A DNA stretch of 64,000 bases from Mesorhizobium sp. GbtcB19 (GTDB lineage: Bacteria > Pseudomonadota > Alphaproteobacteria > Rhizobiales > Rhizobiaceae). The notes beneath the pieces are model-generated. The model had not been told where the DNA came from. It made no database searches and worked only from the letters and a program-made list of their open reading frames with translations. Shown one piece after another: positions 55,115 through 64,000 of this stretch. The translations under genes were made by a program, and so were the position numbers. The stretch is taken from positions 16,649-80,648 of the forward strand of contig NZ_JAGXJY010000016.1 of the NCBI RefSeq assembly GCF_019091085.1, in the 5' to 3' direction. Position 1 is the first letter of the stretch; each line of letters opens with the position of its first letter.

Positions 55115-55650
55115 AATAGCCTACCTATGTTCCATCGGCGAGTTCGACGATCGGTCGGGACAGCACGCCGCTGAAAAGGCGAGCGACCCTCTTGAACTGG
55201 CCGTGCGCCGTCGCAACGATCTTGGGATGCAAATGTCCGAGAAGCGCGTTCATATGGCCTGAGGTCGAATCGAGTATCGGCCGGGAATCCGCGTCTTAGA
55301 CGAACGACCTTCGACCCTTTCGACAGTTGCCGGCGCGAAAGGACCGCCATACCGGATGAAGTGATTTCGCACCGCTAACCAGAACGCATTGTTCAGATAT
55401 TTTGACACCTGACAGCCTCCTAAGCTTCTGACATCACTAGCACCAGCGATGCTCCGGGGAAATTGATAGAGATTGCATTCCAATATCAACGGAATTGATA
55501 TGTCCGCACCTTTCGATCTCAGGTTTCTGACGACTTTCGTTCGCGTTATTCGGTGACGCTCAGCACGACCGCCGGTCGGGCGCACGCAACCAGCGCTAGC
55601 GATGCAGATGCACCCGCTGGAGGGGGCACTCGGTGTCTGCATAACGGAGA
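55115..55650. other. Region between LysR and redox genes
   Basis: 536 bp. Holds the LysR promoter. A 180-codon minus frame at 55250-55792 mostly overlaps the end of the 55651 gene and is not convincing. The segment near 55440-55530 has AATTGATAG/GATTGCATTCC/GGAATTGATA repeats that might be regulator sites. Confidence 0.3.
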
Positions 55651-57528
55651 TCATTGCGAAAGTATCACGTCGCCAATGGCCTGGCTCATGCAAGTAAGGA
55701 CATAACCGGTTCCAATGTCTGCTTCCGACAGCAGAGATTGTCCATCTGTCTTCACCTGCCCAGATACCTTGCGCATCCTGCAGGTTCCGCAAATTCCTGC
55801 GCGGCAGGAGTGCTCCAGTGCCACACCTGACGCATCGGCCGCTTCTAATATCGTTTGTTCTGGTTGCGCGACGAAGGATGCGCCGCTCCCCTGGATGGTG
55901 ACCTTCCCGCCTTTGGGCACACCCGCGGCAGGCGCGGTGCCGGATGACGGTAACGGCGCGGGAGCTCGGGTGGCCTGGGGCGGCGGTCGCGTGGCGGCAG
56001 GGGTCGGTTTCAGGTCTGGGGGAGCTGCTAGCGACTGCTTGGTGCCATTGTTGCCAACCCCTGACGAGGGACCGGCCGGCGGCTTCAACGCCGATGCGGC
56101 CGCCGTTTGGGCGGTGGTGGGCGCCGGTCGAGATGCCTGCGGTAAAGGCCGTGGCGTAGGCGCAGTTGGCGTCGATGCGGTCGATGTTGCGGGGCTGCCC
56201 GCTGGCGGCGCAACGGCTGGCGCCATGGGCACGGGCGCGGCTGCGCCGAAGCTCTCGTCGTGGTAGCGACCGAGAGGAAAGCCGATGGATTTCAGCAGTG
56301 CCTTGGCCGCACTCATATAGCCTGGAGGGCCACAGACGAAGGTTTCGCGTTCAACCAAGTCTGGAACCAATATGCGCAGCAGCGCCTCGTCGAATTTGCC
56401 AACGGGTCCATTCCACGCCCCCCCTCTTGAGACGGCCGCCGGCACTATCGCCAGGCGCATCCTTTCGCCCATTCGTGTGGACAGATGAAGCAACTCCTGA
56501 TGAAAAATAACGTCGTCGGGCGTGCGGACATTGTTGATGAAAACGACATCCGCTCTCGATGAGGTATCCACCAGCCAGCGCAACATCGACATGGACGGTG
56601 TGATGCCACTACCGGCAGCAAGGAACAATAGCTTCTCAGCAGGATGGTCGAGACACGTAAACTTCCCCGCCGGACCATTGATTGTGCATTCGAACCCTTC
56701 AACCATATTGTCGAAGAGCCAGTTGGACATCCATCCCATTGGCACCTTCTTGACTGTGATCGAAAGCGTATATGGTCGCGATGGCGACGAGGAGATTGTA
56801 TAGCTGCGCCGCAGGACATTGCTTCCAACCGGCACCTCGATGGTAATGAACTGGCCAGGTTTAAAGTGAAAAAGCGTGCGCGGCTCGGCCACGAATACAT
56901 AGGTCTTGGTATCGTGCGTTTCCGTCACGACCGAAACGCATCGCACCCTTGTCTTGCCGGCAGTCCAGACTTTGGCTTCGCCTGGGGAATAGCGAGCGGC
57001 AGGCCAGATTGGCAAATTGGGAGCCGTGCTCATAGCAGTGCTGTTCGCAAGATCAGGTTTTCGGCCTGCCGCAACCGGCTGTTGGTCCTGTGCGTTGAGG
57101 ATGGTCAGCAACTCCTCGCGAGCCTGAGCCCGCGCCCGCTGGTCGCTCTGAACAAGCTTTGCCACGTACGGACCACGATCCAGCTGTTCGAGGAAGCGGT
57201 ACAACTCTCGCCGGATGAGCTTGCTACGCTCTTCGCCCAACTGGCCGCACACACGATTTAGTCCCTCGGCGATCGAGGCCGGATTCGCAGCGAATACACC
57301 CTCCTCATAATTTGCCCAGAAAGAAGAGTATCTTTCTTGCAGCTCAATAAGGCCACGGCGCAGATCTTCATTCTCGACCCACGCCGTTTCATCGAGGAGA
57401 GCCTGAAAGCGCCGAACTTCCTGTGGAGTGACGTTCTTCTCGATATCAGCCACGTAGACGAACATCGAAAATGCGACGCGAGCTATTTCTGCGGCGGACT
57501 GCGATACGATTGGTTCCATTATCGTCAT
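55651..57528 (-). CDS. TerB-like / ferredoxin-reductase / 2Fe-2S ferredoxin fusion
   Basis: This is a 625-residue flavoprotein. Residues ~1-150 resemble a TerB-type helical domain (AAEIARVAFSMFVYVADIEKNV..). Residues ~180-290 form an FAD domain (RRSYTISSSP), ~300-430 an NAD domain (LLFLAAGSGITPSMSMLR, TFVCGPPGYM). A ~100-residue Pro/Ala/Thr linker follows, then a C-terminal plant-type 2Fe-2S ferredoxin with HSCRAGICGTCRM (Cx4Cx2C) and a last Cys near LTCMS. It carries electrons from NAD(P)H. Frame begins at TTG 57570; ATG 57528 is preferred. Likely downstream in an operon with the polyferredoxin gene. Confidence 0.85.
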   Translation of the reverse strand: MTIMEPIVSQSAAEIARVAFSMFVYVADIEKNVTPQEVRRFQALLDETAWVENEDLRRGLIELQERYSSFWANYEEGVFAANPASIAEGLNRVCGQLGEERSKLIRRELYRFLEQLDRGPYVAKLVQSDQRARAQAREELLTILNAQDQQPVAAGRKPDLANSTAMSTAPNLPIWPAARYSPGEAKVWTAGKTRVRCVSVVTETHDTKTYVFVAEPRTLFHFKPGQFITIEVPVGSNVLRRSYTISSSPSRPYTLSITVKKVPMGWMSNWLFDNMVEGFECTINGPAGKFTCLDHPAEKLLFLAAGSGITPSMSMLRWLVDTSSRADVVFINNVRTPDDVIFHQELLHLSTRMGERMRLAIVPAAVSRGGAWNGPVGKFDEALLRILVPDLVERETFVCGPPGYMSAAKALLKSIGFPLGRYHDESFGAAAPVPMAPAVAPPAGSPATSTASTPTAPTPRPLPQASRPAPTTAQTAAASALKPPAGPSSGVGNNGTKQSLAAPPDLKPTPAATRPPPQATRAPAPLPSSGTAPAAGVPKGGKVTIQGSGASFVAQPEQTILEAADASGVALEHSCRAGICGTCRMRKVSGQVKTDGQSLLSEADIGTGYVLTCMSQAIGDVILSQ

Positions 57529-57591
57529 CTGTGCAATCTCTTTAAAAGGTTCTTGCTGGAAAACATTCAATCGTCACGGCTGGGTCTCCAA

Positions 57592-60516
57592 TTACATCCG
57601 GCTGCTTATGGCCGCCGTTGCATCGAACGAAATGGTGGCACGCTGATGAGCTTGCATCGTGGACCTGCTTGCCAGGTCCGGCGGAACGTGCAGTACGATC
57701 GCGAAATCACTGGCAACTTTGAGAAAGGCTGGCGCGCGCAGATTGACCAGATCGGAATCGATCAGATCCCCAGATCCGAAAGCCGATGAGCGAAGATTGA
57801 TCAGATCGGAATCGATCAGATCTCCCGATTCGAACGCAAGATTTGGCAGGAAATCGGCCTTGATCGGGTCGAATAGTTTTATCTGGCCCTCGTGAATCAG
57901 AAAATATCGCTCTTCCCCAAGAACGGCTTCGAGCTTGGCGCCGCGCGCATAGCGCTCTGCCCGCGACCGAGAGGCGATATCAGCAAGAATATCCAGCGGC
58001 AGGTGAGCCAACTTGTAGTTCTTAGCCAGCATGGCCAGTTGCAAAATTGTGGGCAGGCCGCTGCCAATGTCGCCGTTATCCATCCCAGGATGCCAGACGG
58101 CAGCTGCGTCGACCATGTATTCAGCCGTAGACAACAACAGTGAATGGCCAGAGGCAGTCTGGTCGACAAGCATCCGCTCGGCAACCTCTAGCGCTAATGC
58201 CGGCTTAAGGTATCCGCAAATTACCAGCCCGATCGCTCGTATCAATGGATCGTCGAGGGCGACCAGTTCAATCAGATTGCGTTCGACGTCCTCGCCGGAC
58301 GGGATCATCTTGCCGTTAGGTCGCCGCTCCAGCTCGGACCTGCGTTGGCTTGCAGGTGCGGTTCCGCGCGACAGAATTGCGAGTATGTCTGGTTCAAGCG
58401 TATCGCGCCACCGGCGGGTCGAGGCCGGCGAAACGGTTTGGCGCAAAGTCAAACTAAGGTCATGACCGGACAACGAGGCGAGAGCTTCGGCGTGGCGTCG
58501 CGCCTCGTGTCCGGGTCCGAGATCACAGATAGCGGACAAAACGTTGATTTGGATCCCCTGCTGATGCGCATCAAGCGCGTCGAGCAGCAGGCTCATCAAA
58601 GTGCCACCCAGAGGATCAGAGATTTTCACCGCCTCCATGCAGGGCCTTATGGAATCCAGTCGACGCAGGGCTTCGACATCGTCATCGACGTTCGTATCTG
58701 CGACGCCAAATTCCTTGGACAGAGCCTCAATTATTGCTTGGTGGTCTTGTTCGGCGATCTGCAGGCTCTGCCGCAGGACATCTATCGTGGACTGCAAGGC
58801 AGGATCTTGCAGGACATCGATTACCGACACACCGGGGCCGAGCCGGCTTGCAACGGTGCTGCTAAGGATGCTTCGGTAATAGTTAAGGGAGGCGGCCTTC
58901 TCCTCCGCCGTTACCGCCCCTTCGTTGTCTGTGTTTGCAAGGCTCAACTCCTCGAGCAACTTGGTGTGCTCTTCCTCGGTTATGTTCATCTGGTTGCGGA
59001 AATCTTCCAGGAGCTTAACCGCGACGGTGCTGGCGGTATTGCCCCTGGTGACGGCCTCGTCCAGGATTTTGCGGTAGGCGCCGAGCTTCTGATGCTGGGA
59101 GAAACCTGGAAGGACCTTCGACATCAGATAGATCTCGTTGGGCTTCAGACTCTCAAGCCTCCTGCCATCAAGCAGCTTGGCCACGTCGACCTTGAGTTTC
59201 TTGAGTTCGGCTATCAGACTCGATGCCATGCTCTCTTGTTGATAGCGAGAGGGCGAATGCATAAGGGCGCGGCGCAGCCAAATGGTGGTCAACGCGACGA
59301 TTGCAATGTCGACCACTCGCGCGCCAAGGGTGGGTAGTAGGAGAATGTTGGGACGCCCACCGAAGATGTAGAAGGCGTTGATCGATAGCCAGGCCGAGAT
59401 GCTTAGGCACTGATGAACGATGACTTCCTCTGACACGCCTTCTTCGGAAGGCAGGACTTTGCGGTACAATGCCTCCAGGACCCGACCGACCATAAGTGCG
59501 ATAGCGCAGGCTGACGCAAGGGTCAGCGGAGCAGCTATTAACTTGGGAATTGCAATCGTATGGCCTAAGATGAAGAATCCCGGCGCCAGCAATTTCTGAC
59601 GAACACCATCCTCATGCGTCCAAACACCTGAGAAATAGTAATCCCAATTTCCAGAGTATAGATAATAATATCCATAGAATCCTATTATCAGACCGAAAAA
59701 CATATAGTACACATTGCGCCGCTGCGGATCGAGAACTCCGCTCCAATAGGATCTTTGCAGATCAATATCTCCGCAGACGGCGGCGCAGCCGACGCAAGCG
59801 CTGACATCCCCTTTCGCGGAAGGTTTGCGGCACATAGACTGCGGGAGCGCGGGACGCGAAAAATGTGGCGAGCTTTCGAAGATCCCGCCGGGTTCGGTAT
59901 AAATCTTTTGGACAACATTGGCGGGGCAAAAGTAGTTGCACCATGTCTTGCCGCCCCATAAAACTCCGGTGAGCATGGCTGCGCCTATCACCACGAGGAG
60001 CGCAATTCCCAACGCCTGTCTGTCGGAGTTGATGATCAGCAGTCGCGTGCTGATGCCGGCGAACAGCAAGCCAAATTGCACATACCAGCTGTTGCGGGCG
60101 AGCCAACTCTGCCGCTCGATAAGCGCGAAGTTGGGCTTAGCTATACCGGTCTGTTTCCGATCCTGTTTCTTACGAGACCGCCGAAGGCCGAGAAAGCCAG
60201 GAATCTGCGACGCCAGGGAAAGCGGGCAGACCCGCCGCCAAGCCTCATGGCCGAAGACCATTAGATAGAACGGAACAATCGGGACGATCATCGTCCAGAA
60301 AATGCGGGCACCCATTGAATAGGGTGAAACTCTAAGGTCATCGTTTTGGACGTGAACGACGTCGGTTGTTATCCTAAAGGGGCTATAAATGGCGCTCGGA
60401 TTGGTCAGCGAGACCGAATAGGGATCCCAGAACAGTGACGCTATCAGGATGAACCAGGCGAGCAACAAAAGCCCGCGAACACTTAGCATCTTTCGTTCTG
60501 GCACCCTTGAAAGCAT
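57592..60516 (-). CDS. Membrane polyferredoxin with C-terminal regulatory region
   Basis: This 974-residue protein starts with ATG after GGGGA. The N-terminal ~430 residues contain several membrane helices and cysteine motifs like NapH/NosR-type polyferredoxins (CNYFCPANVVQK; SACVGCAAVCGDID). The middle is helical (TerB-like repeats EDFRNQMNITEEEH..). The C-terminus (ILADIASRSRAERYARGAKL...YFLIHEGQIKLFD) looks like a cyclic-nucleotide-binding fold, but it is interrupted by a duplicated 16-residue unit (GSGDLIDSDL.NLR..AF). It probably channels electrons between the membrane and the flavoprotein encoded after it. Confidence 0.75.
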   Translation of the reverse strand: MLSRVPERKMLSVRGLLLLAWFILIASLFWDPYSVSLTNPSAIYSPFRITTDVVHVQNDDLRVSPYSMGARIFWTMIVPIVPFYLMVFGHEAWRRVCPLSLASQIPGFLGLRRSRKKQDRKQTGIAKPNFALIERQSWLARNSWYVQFGLLFAGISTRLLIINSDRQALGIALLVVIGAAMLTGVLWGGKTWCNYFCPANVVQKIYTEPGGIFESSPHFSRPALPQSMCRKPSAKGDVSACVGCAAVCGDIDLQRSYWSGVLDPQRRNVYYMFFGLIIGFYGYYYLYSGNWDYYFSGVWTHEDGVRQKLLAPGFFILGHTIAIPKLIAAPLTLASACAIALMVGRVLEALYRKVLPSEEGVSEEVIVHQCLSISAWLSINAFYIFGGRPNILLLPTLGARVVDIAIVALTTIWLRRALMHSPSRYQQESMASSLIAELKKLKVDVAKLLDGRRLESLKPNEIYLMSKVLPGFSQHQKLGAYRKILDEAVTRGNTASTVAVKLLEDFRNQMNITEEEHTKLLEELSLANTDNEGAVTAEEKAASLNYYRSILSSTVASRLGPGVSVIDVLQDPALQSTIDVLRQSLQIAEQDHQAIIEALSKEFGVADTNVDDDVEALRRLDSIRPCMEAVKISDPLGGTLMSLLLDALDAHQQGIQINVLSAICDLGPGHEARRHAEALASLSGHDLSLTLRQTVSPASTRRWRDTLEPDILAILSRGTAPASQRRSELERRPNGKMIPSGEDVERNLIELVALDDPLIRAIGLVICGYLKPALALEVAERMLVDQTASGHSLLLSTAEYMVDAAAVWHPGMDNGDIGSGLPTILQLAMLAKNYKLAHLPLDILADIASRSRAERYARGAKLEAVLGEERYFLIHEGQIKLFDPIKADFLPNLAFESGDLIDSDLINLRSSAFGSGDLIDSDLVNLRAPAFLKVASDFAIVLHVPPDLASRSTMQAHQRATISFDATAAISSRM
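57738..57838. repeat. In-frame tandem duplication in the polyferredoxin gene
   Basis: Two ~48-bp copies of a GATCAGATCGGAATCGATCAG-type unit (CAGATCGGAATCGATCAGAT shared) lie at about 57745-57785 and 57795-57835. They give consecutive SGDLIDSDLINLR and SGDLIDSDLVNLR in the protein, preserving frame. Confidence 0.8.
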
Positions 60517-60819
60517 GAAGTATCCCCAACTTTAGGCGCACGGCCGCGCGGCAAGCGAACCGGCGACCTCCCTATTGCAGAAGCGAAGCTTTCATGATCC
60601 AGATTTAGAGCGTTTCTCGGAACCGTGATTTCTCTGCTGCCTTGGTAGACGTGCCGCGAGTATACGAACGCAGTGGAGGCCGCCAATCATCGTGGCAAGC
60701 ATGTAGGTATGGTGTTTATGCATGATGCCGTCGGCGAGCATATCGTGCATAAGATATGTTCAGGTCCAGGGACGCTCAGGCTTGCAGGCGACCTTGACGG
60801 AGAGGGGAAACGACTCCGC
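60517..60819. promoter_or_regulatory. Divergent redox-cluster promoter
   Basis: About 300 bp between the minus-strand polyferredoxin gene and the plus-strand peroxidase gene. It should contain both promoters. The peroxidase frame is open from GTG 60673. Confidence 0.4.
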
Positions 60820-61920
60820 ATGATCAAGGATAGATTTAAGTTGCGCCTGCCACGCAAAGCGGTTCACCACGTGCCAAGCGATCGGCCTCTGGACGCTCTG
60901 CCATCGAAGTCATCGTCCGGGTGGCGGAAAGCAAGTCTGGCGAGCATCGCGAGCCTCGGCTGTGCCGTTGCCACTTTTTTTTCTGGGCAACTGCTAACAG
61001 CACCCTTTTCCGCGGCTGCCGAAGCAACCGTTGCGGAGCCAATCACCCCAGTGCCGATCGAACTCAACCTCGACCAGCGCAAGGTGCAGCTTGGCCGTCA
61101 ACTGTTCACCGATAGCCGTCTTTCGGGAGACAATGGGACATCGTGCGCAAGTTGCCATTTTTTCAATCGCGGCCTGACCGACGGCGCGCCTATCTCGCAC
61201 GGTCAGCCCGGACACCCCGGCGCAACCAATACACTTTCGCTGTTCAACGTCGGACTGAGTTCGAAGCTGGGGTGGGATGGCCACCTTCTGACACTCGAGC
61301 AGCAGGCCGCCGGTGTGGTCGAGAACCCAACCACAATGGGTTCCAAGTGGGGCTATGTCCTCGATATTCTGAAGCGAGATTCGGGGCTGACCACGACATT
61401 TAATCAAATCTATCCAGATGGGATCCAGCGTGACAATGTGATCGACGCACTTGTCGAATACGAGAAGTCGCTCACCACGCCCAATGCGCCTTTCGACCGC
61501 TACTTGCGAGGCGATCAAGACGCTATCAGTTCCGAAGCCAAGGAAGGATACCAGCTTTTCAAGGATTACGGTTGCGCGTCCTGTCACCAAGGCGTCAATG
61601 TCGGCGGTAACATGCTGCAAGTCTTCGGTATCTTTGGGAAGCCGGAAGCCGCCGCGCAGGGCTCACATACACCGGGAGCCGCACAGAATTCAGGGATTTC
61701 AGACGACCAACCGGTCTTCCGGGTCCCGGTGCTGCGTAACGTTCAAATCACTGGTCCTTATTTTCACGACGGTTCCGTCCAGACATTGCCCGAGGCTATT
61801 GCCATAATGGCAAAAACCCAGTTGGGACGTGACGTATCCAACGAAGATATCGCGAAACTCGAAGCTTTCTTGGATTCCTTGACAGGCGAGTATCAAGGGG
61901 TATCCGTTGGAAAATTGTAG
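60820..61920 (+). CDS. Di-haem cytochrome c peroxidase (CcpA/MauG family)
   Basis: This is a 366-residue protein from the ATG at 60820 (GAGAGGGG ~12 bases before; longer in-frame starts exist at 60673/60709). Signal-anchor ASIASLGCAVATFFSGQLL; two haem-attachment sites CASCH (residues ~102-106 and ~245-249); QLGRQLFTDSRLSGDNGTSCASC and FRVPVLRNVQITGPYFHDG are family hallmarks. It reduces peroxide in the periplasm using electrons from cytochromes. Confidence 0.9.
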   Translation: MIKDRFKLRLPRKAVHHVPSDRPLDALPSKSSSGWRKASLASIASLGCAVATFFSGQLLTAPFSAAAEATVAEPITPVPIELNLDQRKVQLGRQLFTDSRLSGDNGTSCASCHFFNRGLTDGAPISHGQPGHPGATNTLSLFNVGLSSKLGWDGHLLTLEQQAAGVVENPTTMGSKWGYVLDILKRDSGLTTTFNQIYPDGIQRDNVIDALVEYEKSLTTPNAPFDRYLRGDQDAISSEAKEGYQLFKDYGCASCHQGVNVGGNMLQVFGIFGKPEAAAQGSHTPGAAQNSGISDDQPVFRVPVLRNVQITGPYFHDGSVQTLPEAIAIMAKTQLGRDVSNEDIAKLEAFLDSLTGEYQGVSVGKL

Positions 61921-61958
61921 TATCGGCAAGATCAGCCAACCACGATAGGGTCAAGACC

Positions 61959-63704
61959 TTGAACAGGTTGTCAATCAACGACGTCGTCACTTCCAAACGC
62001 GCTTGGATAGCATCCATCGTTTTGATCGCTGTTCTGTCGGCGAGCCTCGGCTGGCTCCTTTGGATCATGCAGCAACCAAATCAATCGTTGCCTGATTTTC
62101 GCGATCACTTTGCCACGCTGCGGAATATGGAGGCGAAATGGGACACCGAAATCCTGTCCCTTCAACTTGGAATCGCTCCGAACTATGACGGGGTGACCAA
62201 TGCCGCCCGTGACCTGAAGTTGAAGTTGGCCGAGACTGAACACATTGCAGCGCTCGATGGGCTTGCGGCCCTGCGGCCCGACGTGAAGAGCTATCGGGAG
62301 GCGATCGAGCAAAAGGACTGGCTGTCGGAGCAAGTCAAGGCGAGCTACGCCATGTTGCGCAATTCCGCGACCGTCTTGCCCAGAGCCATCTCGGATTCTT
62401 TCAGGCACCCAGAAATTCTTGCGCCAATCGAGGGACTGGACAAACGTCCTGCGGATTTCATGACCGAGACTATCACCGGTATGATGAGCTTCACGATCTC
62501 GCCGACGGCGCTGTTGCGAGATACGGTACAAGAACGCATATCGGCAAGCCGCGCGGCAGCCCAGAAGCTGTCGCCGGAACTCGCGGATGCCATAGAGCGC
62601 TTTCTGGTGCAGATCGAGGTGGTAACGAAGGAGCGTCAGCGCGGTAACCAACTTATGCTCGCAGTAACCTCGGTTCCGACCGGCGCTGCGGCGGATCGCA
62701 TCCAGGCCGGGCTCCAATCCCTTGAAGAAGCCAACGCCGAAAGACAAAGAGCCCTGTGGGATCTGGCACTCCTTCTAGGCGCACTGCTTGCGCTCGCCTT
62801 CGCCGCCTTTGCCTTCGTGCAATGGCGCCGCTCTGCTAAACTCGCCGAGGATAATCGCATGTTGCTGCAAGTGAACGAAGATGCAGAAGAACAATTGGTG
62901 CAATCGGCAAAGCTATCCGCACTCGGCCAGATGGTTGCGGGCATAACACACGAGATCAATACGCCGCTCGCCTACGTGAAGGCGGTGTTCGAGCTGATTA
63001 AGGAGCGTGTTCTTGCAAGCTCCGAGATGACGGCGCTGAGCGGGAACGAAGAGGATGAGGCCAGGCGTGAAGAGTTGCAAATGCTGCTCGACGACGGCCT
63101 TCACGGCCTTGAGGAGATGGCCACGCTTGTCCGCACGATGAAGAACTTCAGCCGCCTTGACAAAGGCAATATCGAGAGTTTCTCCGTCGAGGAGGGGATC
63201 GAAAGCGCGCTACTGATCGCGCGACCGCAGATCAAGTATGTCGCCGATGTTAATTGCGAATTCGATTCCGTACCGCCGATCATGGGATCGGCCTCGCAGC
63301 TCCGCCAAGTCCTCCTCAACCTGATTGTGAATGCTGCTCAGGCCATGGCAACTATGGATCGGCGCGGCCTGTTGACCCTGCGGACCCGCCTTACGTCTTC
63401 CGACACAGTGCAGATAGATGTCTGCGACAATGGGCCAGGCATCCCAGAGGAGCATCTTGGCAAGCTGTTTGATCCCTTCTTTACCACGAAGCCTGTTGGC
63501 GAAGGCAGCGGAATGGGTTTGTCCATCTGCTACCGTATCATTGAGAACCACGGTGGAACCATCACGGTAAATTCCAAGATCGGCAAAGGGAGCATTTTCA
63601 CCCTCACCCTTCCGAGACAGGACGAGAAATTTCTGCAGGCCGGCGTCGTCCCTGGGATCAGCGATGCAAAAACTAAGTCACATAAGTCATCAGAATTTGC
63701 ATAG
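61959..63704 (+). CDS. Membrane sensor histidine kinase
   Basis: This 581-residue protein starts at TTG 61959 (no earlier ATG in frame). Membrane helix ~16-36, periplasmic helical domain (~40-260), second helix LLLGALLALAFAAFAFVQW, coiled coil, HisKA with His in GITHEINTPLAY, and HATPase with N box NLIVNAAQA, DNGPGIPEE, GEGSGMGLSIC. NtrY/DctB-like architecture. 38 bases downstream of the peroxidase gene and 69 bases before a receiver-domain gene, probably its partner. Confidence 0.9.
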   Translation: MNRLSINDVVTSKRAWIASIVLIAVLSASLGWLLWIMQQPNQSLPDFRDHFATLRNMEAKWDTEILSLQLGIAPNYDGVTNAARDLKLKLAETEHIAALDGLAALRPDVKSYREAIEQKDWLSEQVKASYAMLRNSATVLPRAISDSFRHPEILAPIEGLDKRPADFMTETITGMMSFTISPTALLRDTVQERISASRAAAQKLSPELADAIERFLVQIEVVTKERQRGNQLMLAVTSVPTGAAADRIQAGLQSLEEANAERQRALWDLALLLGALLALAFAAFAFVQWRRSAKLAEDNRMLLQVNEDAEEQLVQSAKLSALGQMVAGITHEINTPLAYVKAVFELIKERVLASSEMTALSGNEEDEARREELQMLLDDGLHGLEEMATLVRTMKNFSRLDKGNIESFSVEEGIESALLIARPQIKYVADVNCEFDSVPPIMGSASQLRQVLLNLIVNAAQAMATMDRRGLLTLRTRLTSSDTVQIDVCDNGPGIPEEHLGKLFDPFFTTKPVGEGSGMGLSICYRIIENHGGTITVNSKIGKGSIFTLTLPRQDEKFLQAGVVPGISDAKTKSHKSSEFA

Positions 63705-63773
63705 AAGCTCCGAAGATATCGGGAGCACTATGGCCGATCATTAACACGATAGAGGAACTGAGGATCGACCGAG

Positions 63774-64000
63774 ATGAATGACAGACCGACACTCCTTTTC
63801 GTGGATGACGAAGAGCGAATCGTCCGATTGCTCAAGATAATGTTCCGCGAGCAATATGAGGTCCACACGGCGCTAAGCGCCAGGGAAGCGCTGGGAATTC
63901 TGGAAACCATACCGGTCGATGTCATCGCGAGCGATCAGCGGATGCCGGAAACCACGGGCATCCAACTCCTGGCGCAGGTCCGCGAGCGCTGGCCTGAAAC
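63774..64000 (+). CDS. Response regulator, truncated by window end
   Basis: 75 codons of a receiver domain are visible: TLLFVDDEERIVRLLK at the N-terminus and the phospho-acceptor region VDVIASDQRMPETTG. Probably the partner of the preceding kinase. The output domain lies beyond the window, so function (RpfG/HD-GYP, AtoC-type or other) cannot be told. Confidence 0.85.
   Translation, partial: MNDRPTLLFVDDEERIVRLLKIMFREQYEVHTALSAREALGILETIPVDVIASDQRMPETTGIQLLAQVRERWPE

Noticed and set aside
58345..59337. 330-codon plus-strand frame
   Set aside because: Shadow of the polyferredoxin gene, without start signals or domains.

Overview
This window looks like part of a virulence (Ti/Ri-like) plasmid or island from an alphaproteobacterium of the order Hyphomicrobiales (rhizobia/agrobacteria relatives). 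The evidence is a RopA/Omp2b-type porin, a complete VirB1-VirB11/VirD4 secretion system, VirC1/VirC2, VirD1/VirD2, VirE-type proteins and VirG. I cannot assign a genus, and no replication origin or repABC locus is visible.

Region 1 (about 1-9877) reads as the left-border half of a T-DNA. A 25-bp sequence at 9853-9877 (minus strand) fits the Agrobacterium T-DNA border almost perfectly. Its orientation puts the T-DNA on the low-coordinate side. Directly inside the border is a (TTAGGG)n array, degenerate and then perfect. The G-rich strand runs 5'->3' toward the predicted 3' end of the T-strand, which is the orientation of a eukaryotic telomere. Genes inside this region lack clear Shine-Dalgarno sites, and most have an A or G at -3; some have CCAAT, TATA-like or long pyrimidine tracts upstream. 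They encode a chimera with a transposase-type DNA-binding domain, an acidic protein, two proteins resembling the RolB/plast family, a GDPD-fold enzyme resembling agrocinopine synthase, and a polytopic membrane protein (possible opine exporter). A ~108-bp tandem repeat rich in GTCAACC fills the first kilobase. The right border should lie upstream of position 1.

Region 2 (about 10.1-19.5 kb) is bacterial: a porin, then a minus-strand uptake and catabolic cluster. It holds a DeoR repressor, a sugar-type binding protein, two permeases, a GDPD phosphodiesterase, an inositol-monophosphatase-family phosphatase and a DUF4432/aldose-epimerase-like protein. The phosphodiesterase-phosphatase pair parallels accF-accG of agrocinopine catabolism. 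With the synthase-like gene inside the T-DNA this gives both halves of an opine economy.

Region 3 (about 20-53 kb) is the vir region: a candidate effector (20123), virG with a sensor-less VirA-like kinase, virB1-B11 (virB7 displaced to between virB4 and virB5), virD1-virD2-virE2-like, divergent virC1-virC2, a large candidate effector, a full VirE2-like protein, a virE1-virE2-virE3-like operon, virD4 and a virD5-position effector. TTACAnnTGAAAT-like vir boxes lie upstream of most of these units. Region 4 (about 53-64 kb) holds two LysR regulators and a redox cluster: a TerB/ferredoxin-reductase/2Fe-2S fusion, a polyferredoxin membrane protein, a di-haem peroxidase, a sensor kinase and a truncated response regulator.

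The most exciting reading is an inter-kingdom DNA-transfer system whose T-DNA carries its own telomere seed, aimed at a eukaryote with TTAGGG telomeres (many fungi; typical plants use TTTAGGG). The border and the telomere array are directly visible. The host and the outcome (telomere seeding, linear minichromosome, or telomere-targeted insertion) are inference.
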